Assembly (NCBI GenBank): GCA_914767715.1
Contig: OU612070.1
Span: 21,566,025 to 21,626,024 of the forward strand
DNA from: Membranipora membranacea
Lineage: Eukaryota > Bryozoa > Gymnolaemata > Cheilostomatida > Membraniporidae
Direction of reading: 5' to 3'
DNA: 60,000 bases
Every line of letters starts with the position of its first letter. The stretch's first letter is position 1. Positions 1-11,900 of this stretch are shown here, one piece after another. A program made the translations under genes and the position numbers. The notes under the pieces were generated by a model. That model worked only from the letters and a program-made list of their open reading frames with translations, was not told the DNA's origin and ran no database searches.

Positions 1-3000
1 CATTGGCTTTATTTCATCTTTGTATTGTTCAGTGGATTCACTAGTTCCTGATACTTTCGAATCAGTTGAGCCTCTCACACCAGAAGGATAATTTGATGGT
101 TTTATTCGACTTGCAGGTTTCGACCTTGATTTCATGTTTGCGTTGGTAGTTTGTTGTATTAGGATTATCTCTGGTTGAGCGCGTCTCGAGTAGGCTGCTG
201 GTGTGGTGGGTACTGTGTCATATCCAGGTACACCTGACTGATAAAGCAGAGAACTTTCTTCCCCACCATAAGTACACACTCTAGAATCTCGATAACTGTA
301 CATCTCTAGCTCCTCCTGATTATGGAAGTCAGTCGGTACCACTGGCTCATAGCTTATATCAAAGTCCTCACCCATAACACAGGGACAAACACTACTGTCC
401 TCAAACTGATATATATCAAAACAAACCTGCAAAGGCAGTGAGATTTTTATATATTAAATATACGAGTATCTTGGACATACGTGACAATGCACAAACAAAA
501 TTATAGGGTAAATGTCACAGGCCTTGTGTAGTTGGTGCAAGTCCAGTGGTCGAGTGCCCCAGTGGTAGAGAAAAAGCCTCGACCACTGAGGCACCCGACC
601 AGTGGGACATTCGACCCCTGGACTTACATCAACTACAGAAGGCCTGTGGTAAATATGATCAGTGCTTTTGTTATGTTGAAAGTTTGTTTCTGTATTAAGG
701 TAGTGATGGCATAGGTGATTTTTATCGAAAATGTCCAGATGTTATACTCACTCTCATATCCTTCTCAACTCATTACCTCACATGAAAGTTCAATCCTTGA
801 ACACTCAACACATCACACAAGGAGTCAGAGTGAAAATCTGCCACAGATTAGGGATTGTCTCCCCATGGCCAGAGACCAGACAACTACTGGAATTATTTAA
901 TAAGATTCACATCTTAGGTCTGTATTAGAACTTACACAACAGATCTGATGTCTGCAACAAAACATCTGGTTTTCCTCATCATCTCTGCCAACTGTCAGCA
1001 TCTTCAGCTGATTTTCTGACTTCTTGATGAGACAAACAGAGCAATGAAGCTTAGGAAACCCACAAGGTATGCAACATTTGTTGACTAAATATCCAATCAG
1101 GTCTGTCTGACGACTTCTATTGCTGCTCTCATTCATTTCCCTCATTGATAGCTGGAATCGGAACTGTAATAAACAGAGAAAAAATGTGAGCAAACTTATA
1201 ACTCCTTTGCATTATGAGGTCTGCTCAGATATTCACTGCTAAGGATCGAAAATTATGCTTTTGCTTTTCAACCATGTTTTGGGCAGGCACATATGGAGAC
1301 CATCTAAGTAGGACTATTTACGGAATGGTTTGAAATTACTTATCAAACCATAGAGGTGTGATGAAAATTTGCCGACATCGCTGTTACCATAAGGACACGT
1401 TAATCAGCTGACCAAGTCAACATAATACCTTAATGTTCTTTTTTACAGCCCTTCGTTCTCTCTGTAACCTATGGTAGAGACCAGTCACTCTTAGCTTGTG
1501 ATGACGTGGGAAAAAGTAACTGGCCATTTTGTGTCTCAGCCGTACAAAATAAGCTGAGAATAGTACCAGCAGCAAAACTAGTATATACAGCAAACCGATC
1601 TCTGTTGAAAAGATAAATTACAAGGACACATTTACACAGACACGATAACGCATAGTCCCTCAGTGTGATCAGGAGAAAATTCTTCATTGCTACCATTGTC
1701 CTGATCTCACAAGGAATTATGAAGCATTGTTGTAATTCTATTTTTTTTAGTTCTGGCGGTGAGAGGCAAACGTACAAACATTTTCTTTATGATAATGACC
1801 TCAGGGAGCTTGTCCCAAACCTTCTGATGACATGCAGCTGTCTGGATGCTCTTTATAACTGAGAGTTGTGCCCTCATATCTTTTCACTCTCAGTGTGATT
1901 ATCACCGGCCACCATGTAACGTTTGACTCGCACAGATCAACAAACACATTTCTGATGGCGTCTTATAAGACTTATACATTGTTTAGCTCTGTGAGTAAAT
2001 ACCTAATGCCCTGTTCTGATCTGGTGGCGAACCTTCTGGAACACAGTCTATAAACTCTGAAGTTTCATCTATTGTTTCATTAATGCTGAACTTCTGCAGG
2101 TACTCCTGGATAACTTTGTATTCTGTAACGAGTGACGTATCATGTTTACAGAGAACGAATACAATATCCATAACATATCTGAGAGCTTGGTTGCAGTTAG
2201 CAGGATCAGCATTAGTATTGTATATATTCGGTATTGATCATGTTTAATCTACCAGTGATTTTAAGAATGGTAACAATTAAACAACTGATCATTAATGACC
2301 TTCAACTCTTCAATTCTTTCCCATGCAATATATATATATAAACGGTTGAATTGGAAGGGTGGTGTAGTTGTTAGGGTTCTAGCTTCTCAGTCTGAGAGGT
2401 TCGAATCCCGTCACCACCCATGCTGCTAATGGAGGTGAGCTCTTCATACCTTACCCTAGCTTGCCCACCCATACCTCATACAAATGTGCGCTAAATAGAT
2501 GAGTCGTATAATGTCTGAGGTTAGCATAATCTCATGTGCCCCGAAAGGGGCATTAAATAGCTAAGTGTATATAAATAAGTTTTAACTTGTGCCGTGTGAG
2601 TTGGGTAGTTAGTTAGTTGGTGTTACCTGATGAAAGTTTGTTTCCTGAAGAGTAATTTAACAGCAAGCCTATATTGACATGTTGTTGATATTGAAGCTTG
2701 ATATCTCCATGCTTCCTTGCCTTCTGGAGCAAGCCGTAGACAAATAAGTCGCCAAGCACAAAAACAACTCCAACTAAAACGATGAGCTTTAGTGAAATTA
2801 GTTATGAAGAATCATGAGCCACTGCAAGCTTTTAAACAAGAAAGGTCCAGGCCAGGTCGAAATTGTTCAAGGCATTATTTCAGAATGTAAACTGAACATG
2901 AGCCCCTCAATTTACCAAGCCAGTGCTGCATTAAATCCGTATTATCAGTTATGACATGACAACAACAAAGATTTCCTCAAATTTCTGAAATGCAATAATA

Positions 3001-6000
3001 AAGTGTTAATTCTGTTTTGACCAAGAACTGCTGACATGAAAATGTGAATGAGTCAGGATTTAGAGTAGCAATTTCCCGCAAAGGGACTCACTTTGTGGAA
3101 CTCGCCATACTAATATCTATACACCTTCACACAGAACAAGGTTTGGTGACCTACCCAATGAGAAAGCGAGTCTTTTTATGAAGTTTACAGCTATAGCTCT
3201 CAGTTCTTGAGGTGGTGGAAGAACTCTTGTCATATTGACGATCAGTTTCTCTTCTGTATCAGACAGTGGAAGTAATGTTGATTTGTTACTGGCTGAAATA
3301 AATCACGAGGACTGTCAAATAATATGTAAATTATTTTATTACATAAGCTGATATAATTGTAAATGGCGTTTTAAGTCAGCGGGGTAGGAATGCTATTTTT
3401 ATGCTTAGATAGTGAAAGAAGATTGGTTATGACATCCTGCCAATCCCAAAAAGCAAGATAATCAAGGTGATGTTTGAAATTCTAGCCAATTTGTTGGCTC
3501 TAATCAAGGAGTTAGAGTCTATAACTCCTTAATAAAATCCCACTTTATTTCTGATTGTAGGCAAATTTACACTAATATGTGTGGAATACTTTCTTCTCAA
3601 TTTAAATGTAGCTGAAATTTCTCGTGTTTTAACATAATAATGCTACACTACACTGCCAATATACATTCAAAGACTACCAGAAGACCAAAGCAACATTTAT
3701 AGTATGGCGGCTAGTTCTGCAGTAGTCATGCAATATGTCTACACTGAAAAAATTCAAAGCACTTCTGGCTAGAAAATATGCATAGTGTTAGTAGTTGTCC
3801 CCCTGCTCATCTAGGAGGTATTTTTGTCGCTTGTACTGTTCAAGCTAAATAAGCTACCATTACACTATTACTCTCTTTTTCAATACAACTTTAATTTAAG
3901 GTGTTCATCTAACCGACTATGAATATAAGGACATGTGTTACACAATTACCATCATGTAGTATTATGTATTATTATACATAGTATGTATTATATATGTTTG
4001 TACAACTTACATTTTCTTCTCTCATCGAGCTGGACGAAGACTTGCTCGACATAATAGTTTTCAAATTCAATATCATCTAGATATGTATTGACAAATCTCC
4101 ATGAGCCGATAATCACCAGGACGAATGTGAAGGAGAGGACAAACTTCGCATATCTGATAATCTCTTTAGCTAGATCCAGATCTTGGTCTAGCACTTCTTT
4201 AATCTGCTGCTGAATTTCTTCTTTAGATTTTGTAGGAAGGGCATTGACTTCAACAAATCAGAAAGATGATTGAGTGTTGTGCATATTGCGATTAAGCAAG
4301 CGTATGATATGAGGTTATATTAAAAAATTAGGATCTACTATGTCTTATGGTTTGTTTTCCCATAGTGAAATGGAAGTTTGAAAAAATTGAGTCAGTGTTT
4401 TGCAGCGTGTGTGTTCAGTCACTGTACCTCCTGACCAGATAGTGAGCATGAAAAGAAGATGACAAAACTCACCTTGGACATCGTTTTTGACGTTCAAGTT
4501 TATCTTGTCAAAAGCATTTGAGAACTTTCGTCTGACACTACATTCTGCATGACAAGACTGTCTTCTCAGCCTTTGAGTTCTTCTATCATCTGGTGATAGG
4601 TCAGCTCTGTAAATCATGCCCTCATCCTGTTCCTCTTTAACTAAGACAAATTGATAAGAACTAGGGCTAGTTGTTATGCGTCTAGCCTCTGCTTATTTTA
4701 TCCGCGTCTGATGCTGACAAAAATGTTGTACAATAACAATAGTTTCATGTCAGATGCGTTCTTGCAAAATATGCCAAAGTTTGGCGTCTTTATAGCTGAT
4801 CGGATACTTAGCTGAACTGTATCGAGATATATCATGTCTTAAAATGGAAAATGAGGAGAGACTAATGAATATTGAATTATTTTGTGACTGTGACCTGCAA
4901 ACATTGTAATGTTATATATAAAGTAGGAATGCCTACCAGTGCTGCGCTTTACTTCTCTGTGAGATATTCCACCTTTTTTGATATCTTCATATCCTGCAAT
5001 ATCAACATCAGATTGCAATGTGGTCAGTTGATCCAAAAAATATCCGTAACAAAGCCCCAGACATCCCCTTTGCAAAGCTCCTAAACAGGGCGATAAACAG
5101 TTCTATATAATCCTACCAAAAGATATCACTCAAGGCAAGTCTGATACTCTGACAACAGTAAGAGCGCAAATACTCCCAGTACTCCAACTACAGTAAAGTC
5201 TCAAATGCTCCCAATGTTGAATGCATCTTATAACTCAAATAATGTCGATCAAAGAGTGAAAATGTATGAATGTTTTATACATTGTTGTTGATTTTTTTAT
5301 ACCATTTTCTTTGGTCACATCTCTATTTGTCAATTTGTCATTTTTTGCAATTACCATGCAATATATGACACACATACATCATACAACGCCTTCTGACTCA
5401 GTCTTAAACAGCCAACTGTTATTGTTGTCCTGTCATTCCCTTGGCTATAACCCTGGCAATTGAAGGCGCAAATTTTTAAAGGTATTGCAAAATATCTTGC
5501 AAAAACCATAAAAAAACATGCCGGTTGGCTTGCGGGTTCATTCTATGATACAGTTTAGCATCTCAAACGTAAAAATTCTTGTATGACTAACCATCACCGA
5601 TACGCTGATAAGCTTCTCTCATCTGAGTTTCTATTAGCGTAGTCTGATTGTGTAGTTTTACAGCAGCACAAGAACTGATAGAGCCTAAGTGTACAAGGTT
5701 ACTGACTGTATTAGCTGTCGGCCCGCTGATGATAAGTGCCACTATCAAGGCATGCAAAGCTCTTTGTCCTGTACACAGAAAATATATCAGCTTGTAAATG
5801 TGTACTTATTTTTTGTCAAGGCCACATGCCATCAATTAACATACGCTAATCAAAATATAGAACACTGAACAAAAAACTGACACTTATACATTCAATTCTT
5901 TATAGTCATTTCAAATGTCCTGTTTAAACAATAATAACCTGCTTACCTGATTTCATGGCGAATGTTGGGAGGCTCATGGTGACAACAGCTCGAAACTCAG

Positions 6001-8017
6001 TACTAAACCCGAGACCAACTACCAATATACATGCACACACGATAGCTATGTACCCTGATATATCCATCGGTAGGCCGATCGCGTAAAACATACCCACAAA
6101 TGTACAAGCACCTAAAAATAAACTATCAACAATTAATTTCTTCGCCAGTTAAGGAAAGGTAAATTCTTAACTTAGTGGTTGCATATATGCCTAATTATAT
6201 GATTTCAATAGGAAACAATTTCCTAAAACAAAAATTAAATTGAAAAGCGGCAGCTACTAAAAATAATGTTAGGATCCTTTTCAGAGAGTCTCTACAAATT
6301 TATACAATTTGTTAATTGAAACTCTAGTTCAACTCACAGTCCCCTGTCCTTCAATTTCAGCCAATGAAACTAATATGTAAAATATTTAATGGTGACAAAT
6401 AGTTTTTTTAATTTGTAGTTGACTCCTTCCTACCGAGAACGATTCCTGCTAGTATTCCACCAATCACCTTTCGCCACATAAACTTTCTCCTTAGCATTGT
6501 GAATTCTTCTTTGATTTTGGAGAGAGTCTTCCTCTTTTGATGATCGTCTTGTGACAGCAATCTACCTAGAATAACACAAAGGAAATCTTTTGACAGATGC
6601 TCAGCTTAAACGGTCAGTCCTACTATGCCATGTTTGGTATGGTTTTAAAGATATCATGCTAAAAAGTCATTAGGGCATATTAAACGAAACAGCCTGTGAA
6701 CCTAGTTGCAGTAAAACTTCTGCAAAGTCTGAAAATTGGGATCATAGTGGATCATAGTGATTTATTGCCTCCCCCTGACCACTATGATCCACTATGATCC
6801 TTGCTAAATATTTTTTTTTAAATGAAACGCTATTTTCCACAATTTTCTTTATTTTAAAACTATTTTTTGTCCTATGAACTCACAATATTCAAGTTACTGG
6901 GGTAATATATCCACTTTTCTAATAGGACTGTCACTTTAAAATTCAGGATCAGAACATCCAGAAAGTATTGTAGTCAATATTTGATAAAATCAGTTTGTTT
7001 TCAGCAACAATCCATTATCTCTAATGTTGTTAAATCCTTATATCTTTTTAAAAGTATTGAATATCAGTTTATCATTCTCACTACTGATGATTTCTGCGTT
7101 TATGCGTCAATCTAATGGATATACATCATAAATATGTAACAACATTACCACTGAAGTAAAAAAAATCAGGTAGATGACATCATCATAACTTCCTGCAATG
7201 CTTGCAAATGATGATGCAATAATTGCAGAACAATAATAGATGGGATCATAATTTTTGTATTTCAACAATGATCAAGTAATGCAGCAAGTATATTTTATGC
7301 CTTACTGTTAGTCTCGCTATAGGCTTTCTGGTAATCTCCGATGAATTCGCTGAATGTGTCTGCGGCTACCTTGAAGGCCGGTTTCTCAGAGACTAGCAGC
7401 TTTGGGACTGCCTTCCTCAAGGCAGCATGTATAGAATTGCTTCCATCCTCTGCCTTGATGAACGCATATGGAAATAGTCCTACTTCTGAACTTGTAACAT
7501 TCATACCCATACACCAACCATCGTCTGAAAATAAGTTCGTAAAAGCTTTGTCTACCTCTCAAAATGGTATTAAGTTGAGTCAATACCCTGTATAAACTTG
7601 GGTCAAACTTAAGTAAATACCATGCAGAATTGAAAATTTGGAAAAGGGAAATGCTTTAGGAACTCGGCCAAAGTCATACGGAGATGACATAGCGTAGTTG
7701 AAAAAAATCTAAATTCTTCAAAAAATTTTTTGTTCAACTCTCTTCCGCTGATCGTGTTATTTGTCCTGTCCTTGTGAATACAGGTTTCTGTTTTATACAT
7801 AACAAATTTGTAAGAGTGTATGTATACTAGCAGCAAACTCACCAACAAACTCAGCAGAAGTAATTATGTCCCCAATATTTAGTGATATATAGCAATACTT
7901 GTCTCTCAGCCAGTCTCTAAGATCCATGTCCATAACGCTGTCCATATTCTCATCCTTTGCATTGTATTCTTTGATGGACTCAAAACACAGTTGAGGATCA
8001 AGACGAAGGTACTCCAT
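1..8017 (-). CDS. DCST1/2-like (DC-STAMP family) membrane protein with N-terminal SH3 domain, 3' end outside window
   Basis: Exons: 7843-8017, 7306-7524, 6434-6565, 5947-6111, 5592-5768, 4937-5080, 4473-4640, 4011-4247, 3155-3292, 2627-2773, 2003-2185, 1447-1601, 936-1163 and 1-426 (open at the edge). Phases agree at every junction, giving 898 residues so far. Seen: exons 1-2 encode an SH3 fold (GDIITSAEFVDDGW, then VGLFPYAFIKA). Then come TM segments with DC-STAMP hallmarks: FSTEFRAVV, ISGPTANTVSNL, YLDDIEFENYYVEQVF followed by LDERRK, and YFFPRHHKLRVTGLYHRL. The C terminus has Cys clusters CCIPCG, CSVC, FCCRHQICCVCF like the C4C4 finger of DCST proteins. Family knowledge: DC-STAMP/DCST proteins are multipass proteins of cell fusion or sperm-egg interaction. 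The start is the ATG at 8017, preceded by an in-frame TAG. That TAG could instead be part of an acceptor, so a further 5' exon is possible. The SH3 fusion is unusual. Confidence 0.85.
518..648. repeat. Imperfect foldback (hairpin-forming) sequence in DCST-like intron
   Basis: The segment starting AGGCCTTGTGTAGTTGG near 521 is complementary to the segment ending CATCAACTACAGAAGGCCT near 645. A nested second pairing joins AGTGGT near 568 to ACCACT near 594. The right arm carries roughly 15 extra bases. It lies in the intron between the last two visible exons of the DCST-like gene. It could be a small MITE or a structured intronic RNA, and no coding role is seen. Confidence 0.6.
2352..2580 (+). 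mobile_element. tRNA-derived SINE
   Basis: A tRNA-like head begins GGGTGGTGTAGTTGTTAGGG (box A-like), and its ends GGGTGGT and ACCACCC are complementary. It contains a perfect polymerase III box B, GGTTCGAATCC, at about 2399-2409. A non-tRNA body and an A/T-rich tail follow (GCCCCGAAAGGGGCATTAAAT, ending near TATATAAATAA). The T-stem pairs poorly, so this is a SINE head rather than a functional tRNA. It sits in an intron of the DCST-like gene, antisense to which it is read. Confidence 0.65.
6739..6800. repeat. Perfect 21-bp inverted repeat
   Basis: GGATCATAGTGGATCATAGTG at 6739-6759 is exactly complementary to 6780-6800, with a 20-base loop. Each arm itself holds a direct repeat of GGATCATAGTG. 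It is intronic in the DCST-like gene. No flanking target duplication was recognised. Confidence 0.8.
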
Positions 8018-8965
8018 TGTTGTCTAATGCTCCTGTGACATCTGAATATGTACTCCTATCTGTGACTAATAAAGAAGTAGATTCTTTCATAGGAAGATGA
8101 CTGTGATTGAAAACAGTACCTAGTTATGCAACACCCCAGAAGAAAAACATTGTCTGCAGATTTTTTGCTACAACTGAATCATCATAGCCGATCGAGCTGC
8201 ACATAACCATCTGATGCAATACTTTGCAACTTCCATGTAATTGATATTTGATGAAATAATTGCCTAAAGTCTGCCATGATTGGACAATAATCATCAAAGG
8301 GTATGAAAAAGTTGCAGAAAGTTGATGATTATTATAATGTAATAATTACAGTCAATATCTTGCATGAGGGCAACAACCCTCCGACAAAAACTAGAAAAAT
8401 GAACATGAGCATCAGAGCTAGGATATGGTGATTTGGTTGGAGACAGAGTTAAGGATGGATTTAGGAGATGATTACTCTAACAGGTCAGCTCAGGGAAACC
8501 ATTACCTGTCAATCAGTTTCAATCACTACATCCCCTCGATAGGTACGGGTAAAATGCAGTTTTTTGACGATATCAATAACTTTACTAAAATCTTTGACAT
8601 TTCATTTTTTTTAATTTGTTTACTCTGCGCCGCTGCCCTAAATAGTGCAACTGTCACTTTTGTTTTCCAGTGCAGAAAAGGTCACACAACTCCTCTAAAA
8701 TACTTGCCAGGCTGCTGCCCTAAAAATGACTGCTGTAAAGTCAGATGGATTTCTTTCCTAATAAATCTAAATTTTTAAGTATTTGAAATATTTAGACGAC
8801 CACATAGTGTCGCATGTCAATCACTAAATAACTGTTTGATCATTTCAAATGTTGTTATTATTTCGTTTTTCTTCATTCCAGCTATCCTTTGTGTGGACCT
8901 AGCAGTGGTGATGGTATTTTTGTTGATGAGAGAGATTCAAAACAAAAAATGAAATTTTGCTTCAG
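8018..8965. other. Intergenic region between divergent DCST-like and SLC5-like genes
   Basis: This stretch separates the first DCST-like exon (minus) from the first SLC5-like exon I can assign (plus). It probably contains both promoters and the unresolved first exon(s) of the symporter. A 117-codon open frame at 8425-8778 contains one hydrophobic stretch, but neither it nor a short hydrophobic frame near 8883-8950 could be joined to the SLC5 chain. I claim no specific regulatory element. Confidence 0.4.
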
Positions 8966-11900
8966 CTCAGCAACGATAGCAACATATTCGTCCTTTCATT
9001 GTCACTCATGTCAATTAATACAGGACCCAACATATGGGGTGAGTAGAAGCAAGTAAGCAGGATATGTCATCCAACTCTTTGGTAGAAGGGACTTATGTAT
9101 CTCAAGCTGGATATGTTTATTAGGGGGCATATGTATGAGTATAGAGGGCATATGTATGTATGTGTGTACTTTTCCAAAAGCCTGCTGAATGAAATAAGCA
9201 GGGTGTATCTAGGCAAGCTTTATTTTTAAATTTAACGTTTTGATCCTTTTCATGTGCATAAGAACACTGTAGTAAATGGGTTCACCCGCTATGCTATAGT
9301 TTTAACCTCACATTTGGTGGTGGTTCTAGACACCGGACTGATTATCTAGCATCTGAATGATTGGTTCTTTCATTTCAGAATTTCTGCAAGCAGAACAGAG
9401 CGGGATAAATTCTGTGCTTGTTTCTATTCGATGTATCCTAGCTTCAACCATCTCAGCTTTGTTTATCATCCCAGTACTTTATCAATTACAAACAACCATC
9501 ATAAAAAAAGGTATATGTGGCAGGAAGTAGGCCAGCCAAGCCAAAGTCATTATGATAAAATTGCATGCCATTTTACAGCTGTATCTTCCTTCATACAAGG
9601 GATAAAACACCAATACACTGACTGACAGCAAGGCTAGATCCCATTTTTGGCTTGTTTGATGAAAATTCAGCAAGCAGCGACGCTTTTACTCTTTTTTACT
9701 CCACCTTGATAAGTATTTTGTTAATACAAAATGACTCTCATATTTGATTTCTAAAATTTTCCAGCTCACAAAATGCTAAATTTGTATTTGCAGGTTTTAA
9801 GGTTAAGATTCCCGCGATTTCAGCCTGTGTACATAATAAGTGTCGGATTTAGCCTGATACATCTGGTAAGGATGCTTTCTATTCATAAATTTGGCAATAG
9901 TGTTGTGTCGATATGACAATGGGAAGGGCTCAGTTAGTCTGTCAAGGTCGGAATCGCCCATATTACAGAGTATAAGTGTAATTCCTTATATATCTTCTGA
10001 CATCAGTTTGACTAGTTTGACTAGTTATCTCGATGACTGGGATTATTGCGTTTGAAATCTTTGCTTGACCCTTGACCCTATGCTTGAATGGAAAACGCCC
10101 TAACTAATTTGGACTGAGGACAGGGAAGTCTTGGATGACAAGCAGAATTACACATCACCACTGTTGTCATGGTTTGGTTAACTTTCAGGTTTTTATGATT
10201 TGTAGATAATTCAGAGTGGTTACCCAAAAAGTGCTTGTTTGTGCTTCTTGGACAGAGAAAATCTTTAATTTTTTTTCCAAAAATCTAGTCAACTTAAATA
10301 GGTGAACCATTTACTTAGATTTGAGCTGAGAGCGTGACAAAAGATATTTTATTTTGCAGGGTTTACTTTGCCAGGTCGCTGTATATTATGTGACTTCACA
10401 TTTAGCCGTGTTATCTGATATCTCATACTGGGCTTTGATTCTGATATTCATCTTGGTACCTTGTTTCATCATTATTATGGTGAGCCGTTTATCTGTTAGT
10501 TCTCGTATATTTATATTCAAGTTCAAAACTGCAGTGCGCAAGCACTATACTCCATCCAGAGTTAACCAGGGGAAGGCAATTTCTAATTTATTCATGATCT
10601 GTACTACTCACCCATGTAACATCTATTATTTGTCAATCTTGAATAATCTCGGCATTGAATAAGAGTGATGACAATGGTTGATGGTCAAAATTAACTAAGC
10701 AATGTCAAGATTAAAATTATTTTCCTATGTAGTTGAGGATTTCTGCATTTCTGAATTTCTCCATTGTTGATCATAGTCCCAAATAAAAGCTTACAGGTAA
10801 AAGGTCAAATGAATTATTTTAGTTAAATGAGAGCAGATAACTCCAAATTTGTTAAGCGCATTGTTTTGGATATGGGTTTGAATCCACATGAAAAAAGTAT
10901 ATAAAAGTGGTTCAATATTGTGAGTGGCACTTGGGTGAGTTGAGGGATTGTATTTTACACACCCATGCAGAAAACTTCATTCAGTAAACTGAATTTAAGC
11001 TTAATATATACCACTTTCCCACCCCCTATCAATCCTTGACCCAGTATAGATGAGAAATATTGCATAGGTCCCTATTACTGCTGACAAATAGATCTGTGTA
11101 GCAATTAATGTAAGTTGCAACTAGTGTGCAATCACAATAAAATATACATTTTTTTGATTTGATTTTAACTTACAGGGAGGTATGAAAGCAGTTATTTGGT
11201 GTGAAGCTATACACAGTATAGCAATGCTTTTAAGTACATCCATACTATTTGCTACAGCGGTAGTACGGAGAAACAACGAATCATCTGATTGGTCTTCTGA
11301 CTGGTTCAGCTCATCAGATGATCTTCAACCGACTCATTGTAATTAACAAATTATAAATAAGCCCTTTTTTCATCTGTAGAGAGAGTTTCGGTGACTCCTG
11401 TCAACTCTAGGGCAATATATCTACCGATTGAATTGAAATGTCGCTTGGGCTCAGCCAAACCTATATGAGGGTAGGGAAAGGCTTTCCCTTAACCATTAAT
11501 CTGTTAAAGTACAAATATCCATTGTACCTACAAATATACTGAAGTTAAGATAATAATACGTTTTTTTTATTATTGATTATATTTTTAACTATCATTTCAA
11601 GGTTTTATCCTAGAGTGACAGCTACAGATACAATGAGTTTCTACTGGTCAGTGTTTCCAGGCTTTCCGACAGCAATCAGGCTGTTTGGTATGGACCAAAG
11701 CTTCTTTCTTCAGAATATCATTAGCTAGATCAGTAAAGCAGGCATCCTTGTGAGTAGATAGTGAGTGTTTTCTACTCCGTTTGCAGACATTCCAACACAA
11801 GGGAAATACTACGTGATTAATGCTTTGGCTCTACGACCAAAGTTTGTTCCATTTTTTGTAGTTTTTTAAAATTCAATTTATTTGTATTCACTAGGCATAC

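Noticed and set aside
2353-2420. Possible functional tRNA gene
   Set aside because: The acceptor stem pairs but the T-stem and anticodon stem do not, and a SINE body follows directly.
8425-8778. 117-codon open frame with a hydrophobic stretch, candidate first exon of the SLC5-like gene
   Set aside because: It lacks SLC5 TM1/TM2 signatures and has no donor that joins in phase to 8966-9038, so I left it unassigned.
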